Shown here piece after piece: positions 18,700-27,573 of a DNA stretch of 64,000 bases (positions are counted from its first letter, which is position 1; each line of letters starts with the position of its first letter). A program made the translations under genes and the position numbers. Below the pieces are notes generated by a model. It worked only from the letters and a program-made list of their open reading frames with translations, ran no database searches and was not told the origin of the DNA. Source of the DNA: Chitinibacter fontanus (lineage in GTDB: Bacteria; Pseudomonadota; Gammaproteobacteria; Burkholderiales; Chitinibacteraceae); the NCBI RefSeq assembly GCF_013423785.1, contig NZ_CP058952.1, forward strand, positions 1,701,665 through 1,765,664, given 5' to 3'.

Positions 18700-19782
18700 A
18701 TGTTTTTTGGTCAAAAGCAGTTAATTGCTAGTTTGTACGAAAAAATCGCCAATCTAGAGCAAGAAAACCAAAACCTCAAAAGGGAAAATGCCAAGCTGAT
18801 TAAAGACCAAGATTTCATCAGCACACTGCAAAACCAAGATACCGGCGATAGTAAATTCCTTGCGTCGATTTTTGAATCCATGACCCAGTTTGGGGCCTCG
18901 CTGGAGGCCTCTTCGCAAACCTTGGGTATGGTCAGCGAAAAAATGAAAGAAGAGCGTCGCTGTGCGGCAGCTTTAAGCCGAGTATCGAGCGATAACAGCC
19001 AAACTATCAGCGCGATTGCAGAAAACCTGACCAATCTATCGAATACGGCCGCACTTTCCGTGACTGAAGTGGATAAACTCGATCAGCAATCAGATCAAAT
19101 TAGCGGTATTGTGCAACTGATTAAAGAAATTGCAGATCAAACCAATTTATTGGCACTCAATGCGGCAATTGAAGCCGCCCGTGCGGGTGAGCAAGGGCGT
19201 GGTTTTGCTGTGGTGGCTGATGAAGTACGTAAATTGGCTGAGCGTACCGGCAATGCGACCAAAGACATCACGCAGTTAGTCGGTGAAATCAGACAAGAAA
19301 CTCAGTCGGTTAAGCAAACCATGAATGCAATGGCCGAACAAACCGCGCAGTACAGCAGTATGGGCCGCGATGCGGCTGGCGACATGGAGTTGCTAATCAC
19401 TGTTTCAGGCGAGATGGAAGAGCTGGTCGAGCAGAATATGCTGCATAGCTTTGTGGAAGTCAGCAAATTGGATCATTTGCTCTTCAAATTTAAAGTCTAT
19501 GAAAGTGTTTCTGGTTCAAGTCATGGGCATAGCCACGTGGTGGGGGATCCGCATCAATGCCGCTTTGGGCGTTGGTATTACGATGGTGAAGGGCAGGCTC
19601 AGATGGGTAAACATCCAGCTTATCGTGAAATGGAAACACCTCATAATGAAATTCATCAGGCAGGTATGGCTGCAATCAACGCGGCTTCTGCTGGGCAAAA
19701 ACCTCAGGTGCTCGATGCACTTAATCGCATGGAGCAAACCAGCATGAAAATGGTTGCTATTTTGGATCGTATAGCAAGCTAA
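18700..19782 (+). CDS. Soluble methyl-accepting chemotaxis protein with CZB zinc-binding domain
   Basis: The 360-residue protein has no membrane segment. A coiled N-terminus (10-50) leads into a signalling hairpin with [20 protein letters not shown], the CheA/CheW contact region. The C-terminal CZB domain (about 245-360) shows the zinc ligands in [21 protein letters not shown] and PHNEIH. CZB chemoreceptors bind zinc and respond to redox changes at the conserved Cys. ATG 18700 follows GCAGGGGA. A terminator follows. It probably sits in a cytoplasmic chemosensory array and signals zinc or oxidant status. Confidence 0.93.
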   Translation: MFFGQKQLIASLYEKIANLEQENQNLKRENAKLIKDQDFISTLQNQDTGDSKFLASIFESMTQFGASLEASSQTLGMVSEKMKEERRCAAALSRVSSDNSQTISAIAENLTNLSNTAALSVTEVDKLDQQSDQISGIVQLIKEIADQTNLLALNAAIEAARAGEQGRGFAVVADEVRKLAERTGNATKDITQLVGEIRQETQSVKQTMNAMAEQTAQYSSMGRDAAGDMELLITVSGEMEELVEQNMLHSFVEVSKLDHLLFKFKVYESVSGSSHGHSHVVGDPHQCRFGRWYYDGEGQAQMGKHPAYREMETPHNEIHQAGMAAINAASAGQKPQVLDALNRMEQTSMKMVAILDRIAS

Positions 19783-19800
19783 GAGATACACCCAAGCTTA

Positions 19801-19827
19801 AAAGCCCGCATTATGCGGGCTTTTTTA
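19801..19827 (+). terminator. Rho-independent terminator after the CZB chemoreceptor
   Basis: AAAGCCCGCA and TGCGGGCTTT form the stem, with the loop TTA and a run of T after it. Confidence 0.88.
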
Positions 19828-20060
19828 TTGCCTTAAGCCATGCCGCCGAGCGCAACCGGAGCAATATTGGTTTTTATTTATTAGATAGATAATACCAATT
19901 TACAGTGCGATATAGGCTGACATCACATCGCCAGTTACAAAAACTTACGCAAAATCGGTCGTTGATTGTACTTTCGATATATTGCTCCGTCATAGCTATT
20001 CCGGAAGAATAGGCTCACCCTTACAGGGTAATCAATCATAAATTAAGGGATAATTATTAG

Positions 20061-20636
20061 ATGAAAGCATTAGCACTGAAGATTGCAACAGCCGCACTGG
20101 TATTATCTTCTGCCAGCGCACACGCAACATTTGTTGGTTTTGGCGATATGCTACCGAACAATCAAGTTGAAATTGGCGTTCATGGTTTTAGTTCTTTATC
20201 GGTCAATGGTGTAGCCCTTGCGTTGAATAACGATGGGGCGATTATTAATCTCGATGCGGCTAAATTTGCCGATGGTGTTCGTCACTCGTTTATCGGTACT
20301 TTTTTTGCTGGTGCCGCTTTGGATGGCAAAACGGCTAGTGCTTTGTATGGTGAAAAAGGTTCATCAAGTGGTTTCAGTTTCACGATTAAACAAGTGGGTA
20401 GCATAGCCACTATTACGGGCTTTTTCCAAGGCTTCGAGCAGGGCAAAACTTTTGCGGCTAATGGCACTGTAAATCCGCTCAATGATCAGTGGAATCCTGG
20501 TGGCTTCCCTACTCTTGGTTATGGCTTTGGTGCAGAAGCTGCTGTAGCTCCGGTGCCAGAACCTGAAACCTATGCCTTGATGGGCATGGGCTTGGTGGGT
20601 TTGCTCGCGACGCGTCGTCGTAAAGTTAACGCTTAA
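20061..20636 (+). CDS. PEP-CTERM sorted secreted protein
   Basis: The 191-residue protein has a signal peptide (ALKIATAALVLSSASAHA) and ends with the PEP-CTERM sorting signal: VPEPETYALMGMGLVGLLAT followed by RRRK. Exosortase (XrtA/EpsH) cleaves such tails at the inner membrane, usually in bacteria with exopolysaccharide gene clusters. The body is rich in Gly, Asn and hydrophobic residues with a Phe-rich beta character and resembles FxDxF-type PEP-CTERM proteins. No exosortase is in the window. It stands alone, with its own terminator. Confidence 0.92.
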   Translation: MKALALKIATAALVLSSASAHATFVGFGDMLPNNQVEIGVHGFSSLSVNGVALALNNDGAIINLDAAKFADGVRHSFIGTFFAGAALDGKTASALYGEKGSSSGFSFTIKQVGSIATITGFFQGFEQGKTFAANGTVNPLNDQWNPGGFPTLGYGFGAEAAVAPVPEPETYALMGMGLVGLLATRRRKVNA

Positions 20637-20656
20637 TCATTCAAGCGCTCGACTCG

Positions 20657-20685
20657 AAAACAGCCACTCTGATGTGGCTGTTTTG
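20657..20685 (+). terminator. Rho-independent terminator after the PEP-CTERM gene
   Basis: AAAACAGCCAC and GTGGCTGTTTT pair around the loop TCTGAT. Confidence 0.8.
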
Positions 20686-20779
20686 CTTTGTGATGGTTTT
20701 TGCATCGCGAAATGCATGTGGTGGCTAATATGAAATGATATGCCCAGCGAATTAAATGCCTTGCAAAGGAAAGCTCATC

Positions 20780-21688
20780 ATGTTTTTTAAAACTAGTGCC
20801 AATAGTGAATTAGCCAAACTAAAAACTCAGCTGAGTGGGCAGCAAAAGTCCCTTCTCGCGAGTTTATTAGCCTCGGCTTGGGTAGTTGAGGCGCGCGATC
20901 CTTATACCGGTGGGCATCTATGGCGTGTGGCGATGTATTCGGCCCGTTTAGCGACGGCACTAGGATTATCTCGTTTAGAGACTAATCGGATTGCTATGGC
21001 TGGGTTTTTGCATGACTTGGGCAAAATAGGTATTCCTGATGCTATTTTGCGCAAGCCGGAAAAACTTACCGATGATGAATATGCGGTGATTAAAACTCAC
21101 CCGCGTATTGGTGAACGTTTGATCGCGCATCATCCTTTTGCTCCCTTGGTCATCAAAGCGATTGTGGGGCATCACGAAATGCCCAATGGCCGTGGCTATC
21201 CTGAAGGTTTACTGGGCGCAGAAATGAGTTTGGATGCTAAAATTGTCGCTATCAGTGATGCTTTTGATGCAATGACTAGCTCACGCCCCTACCGTAAAGG
21301 CATGCCGATTGCAAAAGCACTCAATATTATTGAATCTGAGTTAGGCCAACAGTTTGATCAGCAGTGTGGTGAAGTCTTTGTGCGACTTGGCCGAGCCGGT
21401 GAATTTGACCACATCGTCTCGCATTCGGATGACGGCATACCGCTGGGGCATTGCATGATGTGCGGCCCAACCTTGGTGCGTGTGCGTAATGCACAGGCTG
21501 GCGATACGCTGGCCTGCCCAAGTTGCTGTGGAGAATACCAATGGGCGGCCTCAGAAACCGGTGAGCTGACCGCTAAACCGACTGGACACAAAGCCAGCGC
21601 CGAAGCGCTGGCGCCCAAAGCGGATGAGTTGCTGATTGAGTCGTTGATTGGGCAGTGGGAAAACGTGTTGGAGTTGATTAATTCATGA
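20780..21688 (+). CDS. HD-GYP domain protein with C-terminal zinc ribbon
   Basis: The 302-residue protein has an HD-GYP domain over about 35-200: HDLGKIGIPDAILRKPEKL (His78, Asp79), HHEMPNGRGYPEGL (131-144), and ISDAFDAMTSSRPYRKG. Beyond it, residues 221-255 carry two CxxC knuckles (Cys225/228 and Cys246/249) that look like a zinc ribbon, then a 45-residue tail. HD-GYP proteins usually degrade c-di-GMP. The DGSGYP motif reads NGRGYP, a small deviation. ATG 20780 follows AAGGA; an upstream start at 20756 would add eight residues. Confidence 0.88.
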   Translation: MFFKTSANSELAKLKTQLSGQQKSLLASLLASAWVVEARDPYTGGHLWRVAMYSARLATALGLSRLETNRIAMAGFLHDLGKIGIPDAILRKPEKLTDDEYAVIKTHPRIGERLIAHHPFAPLVIKAIVGHHEMPNGRGYPEGLLGAEMSLDAKIVAISDAFDAMTSSRPYRKGMPIAKALNIIESELGQQFDQQCGEVFVRLGRAGEFDHIVSHSDDGIPLGHCMMCGPTLVRVRNAQAGDTLACPSCCGEYQWAASETGELTAKPTGHKASAEALAPKADELLIESLIGQWENVLELINS

Positions 21689-21731
21689 TGCCATACGCTA
21701 GTTAGCCTCAGTATCACCTGGACTACGGCTA

Positions 21732-21778
21732 GGTATTGCCATGCAGATTCGTTTATTCAAGATCCACATGGCAATACC
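21732..21778. repeat. Inverted repeat between the HD-GYP gene and parE
   Basis: GGTATTGCCATG and CATGGCAATACC form a perfect 12-bp inverted repeat with a 23-base centre. It lies between the convergent ends of the HD-GYP gene and parE. No T-run follows on either side. Related GGTATTGC/CTAGG strings recur in other gaps of the window. Confidence 0.6.
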
Positions 21779-21788
21779 AGGCAGGGTA

Positions 21789-23762
21789 TTACAAATCGGC
21801 CTCTACCTCATTACCACGCGCTTCCAGCCATGCGCGGCGGCTGCTGGCTTCACCTTTGCCCATCAACATATTCATCAGATCGCGCGTATTGGCGCTGACG
21901 TCCTGCGGGATAGAGACGCGCATGACGCGGCGAGTGTCGGGGTTCATCGTGGTGTCGAACAATTGCTCGGCATTCATCTCGCCCAGACCTTTGAAGCGCG
22001 AAATGCTCCACGCGCCTTCGCGGATTTTTTCTCCGCGCAGTTTATCCAAAATCGCCGTCAATTCGCCTTCATCGAGCGCATAGAATTTACGTGGTGGCTT
22101 GGCTTTGCCACTGCCCGCCACGTCTACGCGGTATAGCGGTGGCTGCGCGACATAGATGTGGCCATTCATGATCAGCTGCGGGAAATGGCGGTAGAACAGC
22201 GTAAGCAGCAGTACCTGAATGTGCGAGCCGTCCACGTCCGCATCGGACATGATGATGACTTTGCCGTAGCGCAGACCGGATAAATCAACAGTGCTATCGA
22301 GCGTGTGCGGGTCAACGCCGATGGCGACCGCCATATCGTGGACTTCGTTATTGGCGAAAATCTGGTCTTTATCGACTTCCCACGTGTTCAGTACCTTACC
22401 GCGCAGCGGCAAAATGGCCTGGAAATCTTTATCCCGACCGAGCTTGGCCGAGCCACCCGCCGAATCACCCTCGACGAGGAATAATTCGCAGCGCTCGGTT
22501 TCATCCGATGCGCAATCGGTCAGCTTGCCCGGCAGCACCGCCACCCCTGAGGATTTTTTCTTTTCGACTTTCTGCGCATTTTTCTGCCGCGATTGCGCGG
22601 CGCGAATCGCCAGCTCGGCGAGCTTTTTGCCCAGATCGACGTGCTCGTTCAGCCACAGCTCGAATGGCGCACGCACCATCGCTGAGACGAGTTTCAAGCC
22701 ATCGCGGCTGGTCAGTTTATCTTTGGTTTGACCTTGAAATTGCGGATCGAGCACTTTGGCCGACAGCACGAATGAGCAGCGGCTGAATAAATCCTCGGGC
22801 AGAAGCTTGACGCCTTTCGGCAGCAAATTGTGGAAATCGATAAAAGTTTTCACCACCTGAAATACGCCATCGCGCAGGCCGCTTTCGTGCGTACCGCCAG
22901 CGGGCGTCGGGATCAGATTGACGTACGATTCACGATTGATCGTGCCGTCTTCAGTCCACGTTAACGCCCAAGCGCAGCCTTCGCCGCGGCTAAAGGTGTC
23001 ATCTTCGCCCTCGATGTATTTCTCGCCTTGCAAAATCGGTACGATTTGCGTGAAACCAGTGACTTGTTCGTTCAGATAGCCTTGCAGTCCATCGGGGTAG
23101 CACCAGCGTTTTTCGAGTAATTCGCCACTGGCTTGCTCGACATTCAGAATGACAACAAGGCCGGGCAACAACACCGCTTTGGATTTCAGTAGATGTTCTA
23201 GCTCGGCTTGCGGAATGGTTGGGCTATCAAAATATTGCGCATCAGGCTGCACGAAAACGCGCGTACCCGTGTCTTTTTTTGTCGTCGTGCCCAGCACAGA
23301 CAGTGGCTCGATCACATCGCCGCCGGAGAACACCAATTTGTTAATCTGGCCTTCACGACGCACTTCAACTTCGAGGCGGGTCGATAGCGCATTCGTGACC
23401 GATACGCCAACGCCGTGCAAACCGCCCGAAAACGCGTACGCGCCGCCGTCTTTTTTGTCGAATTTACCGCCAGCATGAAGCTGGGTGAAAACGACTTGCA
23501 CCGTTGGCACGCCCTCTTCCGGATGCAAACCGACCGGAATGCCGCGACCATTGTCGATGACGCGCATCGATTGGTTACGATACAGCGTGACCTCAATCTG
23601 CGTCGCGTAGCCACCGAGCGCCTCGTCGGCAGCATTGTCGATGACCTCTTGGCAGATGTGCAGTGGATTGTCGGTACGGGTGTACATACCCGGACGGTGG
23701 CGGACAGGGTCTAGGCCTTTGAGGACCTTGACCGAGGATTCGTCGTATTTAGGAGCAGCCAT
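21789..23762 (-). CDS. parE: DNA topoisomerase IV subunit B
   Basis: The 657-residue ParE begins AAPKYDESSVKVLKGLDPVRHRPGMY and carries the GHKL ATPase motifs (EVIDNAADEALGG, DNGRGIPVG, GGLHGVGVSVTNALS) and the Toprim signature (LFLVEGDSAGGSAKLGRD; DADVDGSHI). It forms topoisomerase IV with ParC. Its ATG is separated by zero bases from a parS-like palindrome (23763-23778) that fills the leader where a Shine-Dalgarno would be, so ParB binding could affect its expression. It is downstream of a kinase gene on the same strand with a 73-base gap. Confidence 0.97.
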   Translation of the reverse strand: MAAPKYDESSVKVLKGLDPVRHRPGMYTRTDNPLHICQEVIDNAADEALGGYATQIEVTLYRNQSMRVIDNGRGIPVGLHPEEGVPTVQVVFTQLHAGGKFDKKDGGAYAFSGGLHGVGVSVTNALSTRLEVEVRREGQINKLVFSGGDVIEPLSVLGTTTKKDTGTRVFVQPDAQYFDSPTIPQAELEHLLKSKAVLLPGLVVILNVEQASGELLEKRWCYPDGLQGYLNEQVTGFTQIVPILQGEKYIEGEDDTFSRGEGCAWALTWTEDGTINRESYVNLIPTPAGGTHESGLRDGVFQVVKTFIDFHNLLPKGVKLLPEDLFSRCSFVLSAKVLDPQFQGQTKDKLTSRDGLKLVSAMVRAPFELWLNEHVDLGKKLAELAIRAAQSRQKNAQKVEKKKSSGVAVLPGKLTDCASDETERCELFLVEGDSAGGSAKLGRDKDFQAILPLRGKVLNTWEVDKDQIFANNEVHDMAVAIGVDPHTLDSTVDLSGLRYGKVIIMSDADVDGSHIQVLLLTLFYRHFPQLIMNGHIYVAQPPLYRVDVAGSGKAKPPRKFYALDEGELTAILDKLRGEKIREGAWSISRFKGLGEMNAEQLFDTTMNPDTRRVMRVSIPQDVSANTRDLMNMLMGKGEASSRRAWLEARGNEVEADL

Positions 23763-23778
23763 TGTTTCACGTGAAACC
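23763..23778. promoter_or_regulatory. parS site 2 in the parE leader
   Basis: TGTTTCACGTGAAACC matches the parS consensus at 15 of 16 positions and keeps the complete 14-bp core GTTTCACGTGAAAC. It directly abuts the parE start codon. Confidence 0.85.
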
Positions 23779-23835
23779 AGATGATGAATTGCGGCTAAGT
23801 CTAGCAGAGAACCGCAGCTTCGTTAAAATTGGCGT

Positions 23836-25158
23836 TCAGGGCAGCACAATGCTGACCAAAAGGCCGGGGTGTTGCTGGCTTAAATTTAATTGGCCACCAT
23901 GTAATTCGGCAATGGCTTTGACTAAGGCGAGCCCTAGCCCGTGGCCACTGCTATTGCGGCTAGCTTCTGCCTTATAAAATGGCTCAATCAGCCGCTTTAA
24001 TTCGCTATCGGCAACGCCGGGGCCGTAGTCGCGCACACTAATGGCCTGTTCACTCAATTCAATATCAATATTACTCGCTGCATAGCGGAGTGCATTTTCA
24101 ATCAAATTGCACAGAGCAGTGAAAATCAGCTCGCGATCGACCGATTTGATTATGTCTTGACCAAGTACCCGAATTTGCAAATTGGCATCTTCGAGCATCG
24201 GTTGATACAGCTCTGCAACATCCTCTGCAATGTTCTTGAGTGATTGTGCTGAGTGATCAAGTATTTGGGCGCCAGACTCCAGCCGCCCCAAACGTAATAC
24301 AGCTGAAAATAGAGCTTGAATTTGTTCCAGCTGTTCAAGTGCCGCGTGTTTCACTGGTGCATCTGGGCCGGAGTCGGACAGCTCTTGCAATTTACCGCGC
24401 AAGATAGATAGCGGTTGGCGCAAATCATGAGCAATCGCCGACGAAGTTTGCCGTGCGTAGGATAACAATTTATTTTGTTGATCCAGCAAGGCATTGAGCT
24501 CGGTGATCACCCCGTCGATTTCATCTTGGCTGCCCGCCAAGGGGATGCGGGAGTCTTGATGGCCAATCCGAATATGGTGGGCAGTTTGACTGATGGTATT
24601 GAGCCGTCGCTGGATTAGTCGGGAGAAAATCAATCCCGCTACGATGGCCGCTGCAAACATCGCTGCACATAGAGCCAAATAGTTTTGAATTAGATGTTGC
24701 CCAACTTGCTCGTAAATAGCTCGTCGACCAACCAGCAAACGATTATCGCCAAACAGTAAAAATACTTCGGCTGCGATGGTTTCTCCGGTTGCCGGGTCGG
24801 CAAATAGCACTGAGGTTTCGTCTTTGACCGGAACATTGTGAGGCCACTGCTTGAGGTTGCCAGCTAGAAACCGCCCTTGATGATCTGTGAGTAAATATAC
24901 GCGCTGGGTTTCTTGTCGATTGCCGCGTCGGGCAATGGCAGACTGGAGCGCCGAAATGCCATCTTCACGGTAAATTAGCTCCAAGATCACCACTTCTTCA
25001 CGCAGAGCAGTATAAAACTCACCAATTAAAGCCTGCTGTGTTTCACGAAAAGCCAAGGCACCAAAAATGGTGACCACAATGCACATGAGTACGGGGAGCG
25101 CGATTGCCCAGCGGGTAAATGGGCTGCGCAGGGTGCGAATAATCCCGCGTAGTGTCAT
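23836..25158 (-). CDS. Sensor histidine kinase (membrane, HAMP-HisKA-HATPase)
   Basis: The 440-residue kinase has two membrane segments (about 15-38 and 165-185) around a periplasmic domain, a HAMP-like linker (RRLNTISQTAHHIRIGHQDSR), HisKA with SSAIAHDLRQPLSILRGKL, and a HATPase domain with NLIENALRYA, DYGPGV and SSGHGLGLALVKAIAELHGG. The gene overlaps its response regulator by 4 bases (ATGA). The type is QseC/PhoQ-like; the stimulus is unknown. The cluster order is secreted protein, regulator, kinase, parE. Confidence 0.93.
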   Translation of the reverse strand: MTLRGIIRTLRSPFTRWAIALPVLMCIVVTIFGALAFRETQQALIGEFYTALREEVVILELIYREDGISALQSAIARRGNRQETQRVYLLTDHQGRFLAGNLKQWPHNVPVKDETSVLFADPATGETIAAEVFLLFGDNRLLVGRRAIYEQVGQHLIQNYLALCAAMFAAAIVAGLIFSRLIQRRLNTISQTAHHIRIGHQDSRIPLAGSQDEIDGVITELNALLDQQNKLLSYARQTSSAIAHDLRQPLSILRGKLQELSDSGPDAPVKHAALEQLEQIQALFSAVLRLGRLESGAQILDHSAQSLKNIAEDVAELYQPMLEDANLQIRVLGQDIIKSVDRELIFTALCNLIENALRYAASNIDIELSEQAISVRDYGPGVADSELKRLIEPFYKAEASRNSSGHGLGLALVKAIAELHGGQLNLSQQHPGLLVSIVLP

Positions 25159-25835
25159 TGCTCAGCCATGCGATAGCCAGCACCACGCACGGTATGCAGC
25201 AAGGGCTTGAGACCTTCGGTATCTATTTTTGCGCGTAGTTTGCTGATGTGGACATCAATGACATTGGTATTGGGGTCAAAATGGTAATTCCAGACCCCTT
25301 CTAGCAGCATGGTGCGCGTTACAACTTGCCCAGCATGACGCATCAAATATTCCAATAACTGATATTCACGTGGTTGTAGATCAATTAATTTGCCCCCTCG
25401 GTGAACGGTTCGGGCGAGGCGATCTAGCTCCAGATCAGCGACTTGCAAATTGGATTGGTTGGTGCTTTGGCTGGTTTGAATCCGGCGGGTGATGACTTCA
25501 ATCCGGGCCAGCAATTCGGCACTGTGAAACGGCTTCGCCAGATAGTCATCGGCACCCGCACGCAGGCCCTCTACTCGCTCATCAGGTTCGCCCAGTGACG
25601 AAAGTAGCAATACTGGGGTATGAATGTCGGAAGCACGCAAGGTACGTAAAATTGTTAGCCCATCAACCAACGGCAGCATGCGATCGAGTACGAGCGCGTC
25701 GTACTGCTCTGTGGTCGCCATAAATAAGCCGGTGCGTCCTTCCGCGGCATGATCAACAGTGTGTCCACCTTCTTGCAGCGCTTTTTGGGTGTAGTGCGCC
25801 TGCTGCAGTTGATCTTCAACCAGTAAAATTCGCAT
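25155..25835 (-). CDS. OmpR-family response regulator
   Basis: The 226-residue regulator has a receiver (MRILLVEDQLQQAHYTQKAL; phosphoacceptor in DALVLDRMLP) and a winged-helix DNA-binding domain (LQPREYQLLEYLMRHAGQVV, VDVHISKLRAKID, VRGAGYRM). The ATG at 25835, preceded by GAGG, starts at the canonical MRILLVED; the longer in-frame start at 25895 would only add an unlikely leader. It pairs with the overlapping kinase downstream. Confidence 0.95.
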   Translation of the reverse strand: MRILLVEDQLQQAHYTQKALQEGGHTVDHAAEGRTGLFMATTEQYDALVLDRMLPLVDGLTILRTLRASDIHTPVLLLSSLGEPDERVEGLRAGADDYLAKPFHSAELLARIEVITRRIQTSQSTNQSNLQVADLELDRLARTVHRGGKLIDLQPREYQLLEYLMRHAGQVVTRTMLLEGVWNYHFDPNTNVIDVHISKLRAKIDTEGLKPLLHTVRGAGYRMAEQ

Positions 25836-25857
25836 AGGGCCTCGCTTGGAAATGAGC

Positions 25858-26232
25858 TTATGGCTTATTGTTGCCTTTCGGGCTATTAACATCAACTGTT
25901 AATACTTTGAGCGTCGGTAAACTGTGATTTGCACTGCCTGGTTGCGGCTCGATCCGCATCAATCGGCAGCTATCGCTCGCGTTAGCCACAATGCTCTGCT
26001 GACGTTTGAAGTGCCCTTTGCGGGTCACCAAGGTGAGATTGCCCGTCGGCCAGGCTGGACAGTTGGGGCTCACTGTCAGGCGCCATACTTCTTCTTTACC
26101 CATCCACAGATCAATCTGCTGGGTATTGATGGCGCGCCAATACATGTGTTCGGATTGTCGTAATTGATCGCGTTCGCTGGTGGGAGACGGTATGGTCGCC
26201 ACTGCTAGGAAAAGTGCTGCAGAGATGAGCAT
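25858..26232 (-). CDS. Hypothetical secreted protein
   Basis: The 124-residue protein has a short N-terminal signal peptide (MLISAALFLAVATIPSPTSE). The mature part shows a small beta pattern with two cysteines (SPNCPAW and SDSCRLMRI) likely to be bonded; that layout is reminiscent of DUF6491-type periplasmic proteins, but I am not sure. It ends 22 bases before the OmpR-type regulator, so it is likely the first gene of that operon and may be linked to its signal. Confidence 0.6.
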   Translation of the reverse strand: MLISAALFLAVATIPSPTSERDQLRQSEHMYWRAINTQQIDLWMGKEEVWRLTVSPNCPAWPTGNLTLVTRKGHFKRQQSIVANASDSCRLMRIEPQPGSANHSLPTLKVLTVDVNSPKGNNKP

Positions 26233-26245
26233 TGTGAACTCCGAT

Positions 26246-26283
26246 CAAAAAAATGCCCTGCCGATTGCTCAGCAAGGCATTTC
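26246..26283 (-). terminator. Rho-independent terminator after the repeat protein gene
   Basis: On the minus strand the stem AATGCCTTGC / GCAGGGCATT (one mismatch) is followed by TTTTTTT. It separates the repeat gene from the secreted-protein/two-component operon. Confidence 0.8.
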
Positions 26284-26313
26284 AACACACCCTGAGAAGG
26301 AGACGGGTACCGA

Positions 26314-26904
26314 TTATTTTGCAGCGTGGTGATGTTTGTGGTGTTTTTTAGCTTGAGCTTTTTGTGCTGCTGAAGCTTTAGAAGCGTGTGATGCTTTTTT
26401 AGCTTGAGCTTTTTGCGCTGCTGAAGCTTTTGAAGCGTGTGATGCTTTTTTAGCTTGAGCTTTTTGTGCTGCTGAAGCTTTTGAAGCGTGCGATGCTTTT
26501 TTAGCTTGAGCTTTTTGCGCTGCTGAAGCTTTTGAAGCGTGTGATGCTTTTTTAGCTTGAGCTTTTTGCGCTGCTGAAGCTTTTGAAGCGTGTGATGCTT
26601 TTTTAGCTTGAGCTTTTTGTGCTGCTGAGGCTTTTGAAGCGTGTGATGCTTTTTTGGCTTGAGCTTTTTGTGCTGCTGAAGCTTTAGAAGCGTGTGATGC
26701 TTTTTTAGCTTGGGCTTTTTGTGCGGTTGAAGCTTTAGATGCTACGTGTGATGCTTTTTTAGCCTGAGCTTTTTGTGCAGTTGAGGCTTTAGAAGCGTGA
26801 GTAGCTTTGTGGTGTTTTGCTGGTGCAGAAGCAGTGCTAGCAAAAGCGGCGGTGCCGAAGCCAGTCAATGCCAATGCTAAAACGATGTGTTTTACGAATT
26901 TCAT
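26314..26904 (-). CDS. Exported Ala/Lys/His-rich tandem-repeat protein
   Basis: The 196-residue protein has a signal peptide (FVKHIVLALALTGFGTAAFA) and then nine near-identical 17-residue units of the form KASHASKASAAQKAQAK, ending in a His-rich tail (KHHKHHHAAK). The DNA is a 51-bp tandem array; the two units nearest the start read STAQ and one carries an extra Val. The composition is like acid-shock (Asr-type) or histone-H1-like basic repeat proteins; the signal peptide favours a periplasmic, Asr-like role in pH buffering or metal binding. Repeat number is expected to vary among strains. Function is an inference. Confidence 0.8.
   Translation of the reverse strand: MKFVKHIVLALALTGFGTAAFASTASAPAKHHKATHASKASTAQKAQAKKASHVASKASTAQKAQAKKASHASKASAAQKAQAKKASHASKASAAQKAQAKKASHASKASAAQKAQAKKASHASKASAAQKAQAKKASHASKASAAQKAQAKKASHASKASAAQKAQAKKASHASKASAAQKAQAKKHHKHHHAAK
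26340..26812 (-). repeat. 51-bp coding tandem repeat, nine copies
   Basis: Copies are in phase with the reading frame and differ by few synonymous changes; seven encode ...SKASAAQ... and two encode ...SKASTAQ.... One unit is 54 bp because of a Val insertion. Confidence 0.85.
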
Positions 26905-27051
26905 GTTAAACGACTCCAGTTATTTGTCCATGTGCCTTCAGCGGTTTGCTGATGAGGTGAATGCAGTATGCCGGAGCTTATATTGCAGAATGCTGAAGGC
27001 CAGATTAACCATTATTAATCTGGCATGATAAGAAGCGGGTTTGTTTGATCG

Positions 27052-27104
27052 GGTGGGTATCATTGCTCAAGCTAGGAAAATAGCTATCCGCTAGGTAATA
27101 CCCA
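27052..27104. repeat. Inverted repeat near the DUF3291 gene end
   Basis: GTGGGTAT and ATACCCAC lie at the ends of a segment that also holds AGCTAGG and GCTAGGTA. The right arm overlaps the 3' end of the DUF3291 gene. It resembles the other GGTAT/CTAGG repeats in the window. Confidence 0.4.
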
Positions 27105-27573
27105 CTGGCTCTATGTGTGTTTGCCGCTTCGGGGCGCTAAATGGCTGGGCAAAAGTAAAGGCTAGCGGTGTGCTGCCATTAAGCCGCAGTATCTCCAGTG
27201 CGGCTTGGCCTTCGCTGAGTGCGGGAATATGCCCTGCTCGAATCCACCACAATACCTGTGTTGGCCCTTCGTGTTTGCTAAACCAGGCTTTGCGTTGTTT
27301 GAGTAATGCCAAATGTTCCCCGGTATAGACGTAACGACGCAAGGCCGCCAACGATGTCCACACCGACATATTGGCAATTAACAGTGGATCGCTGTCATAA
27401 GCAATATCGGTCGCATTGCCGCTTTCGCTTTGCAGACGCCAAACAAAGCCAGGGCTTTGCTCGGCTAGCAAATTAATAGCATCCAGTTGCCCAGTGAAAC
27501 CCGCCATTATAGGATCGTCCAGTGGTGCGACTGCCCGAGCAATATTCAGTTGTGCCAGCTGCCATTGGCTCAT
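27091..27573 (-). CDS. DUF3291 domain protein
   Basis: The 160-residue protein starts at ATG 27573 (MSQWQLAQLNIARAVAPLDD), the usual start of DUF3291 proteins, and contains NMSVWTSLAALRRYVYTGEH and FSKHEGPTQVLWWI, typical of this family, which has a dimeric ferredoxin-like (antibiotic-monooxygenase-like) fold. Its start overlaps the stop of the glutathione transferase gene by 4 bases (ATGA), so the two are co-translated. No reaction is established. Confidence 0.85.
   Translation of the reverse strand: MSQWQLAQLNIARAVAPLDDPIMAGFTGQLDAINLLAEQSPGFVWRLQSESGNATDIAYDSDPLLIANMSVWTSLAALRRYVYTGEHLALLKQRKAWFSKHEGPTQVLWWIRAGHIPALSEGQAALEILRLNGSTPLAFTFAQPFSAPKRQTHIEPVGIT

Noticed and set aside
21741..22136. 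Plus-strand frame of 131 codons opposite parE
   Set aside because: It is antisense to the conserved C-terminus of ParE and has no start signal.
23762..23977. Plus-strand frame starting MFHVKPDDELRL
   Set aside because: It arises from the parS palindrome and the antisense of the kinase gene end; no ribosome site and no protein character beyond it.
26340..26812. CRISPR-like array
   Set aside because: The 51-bp units are contiguous, have no spacers and are in frame within a signal-peptide protein.
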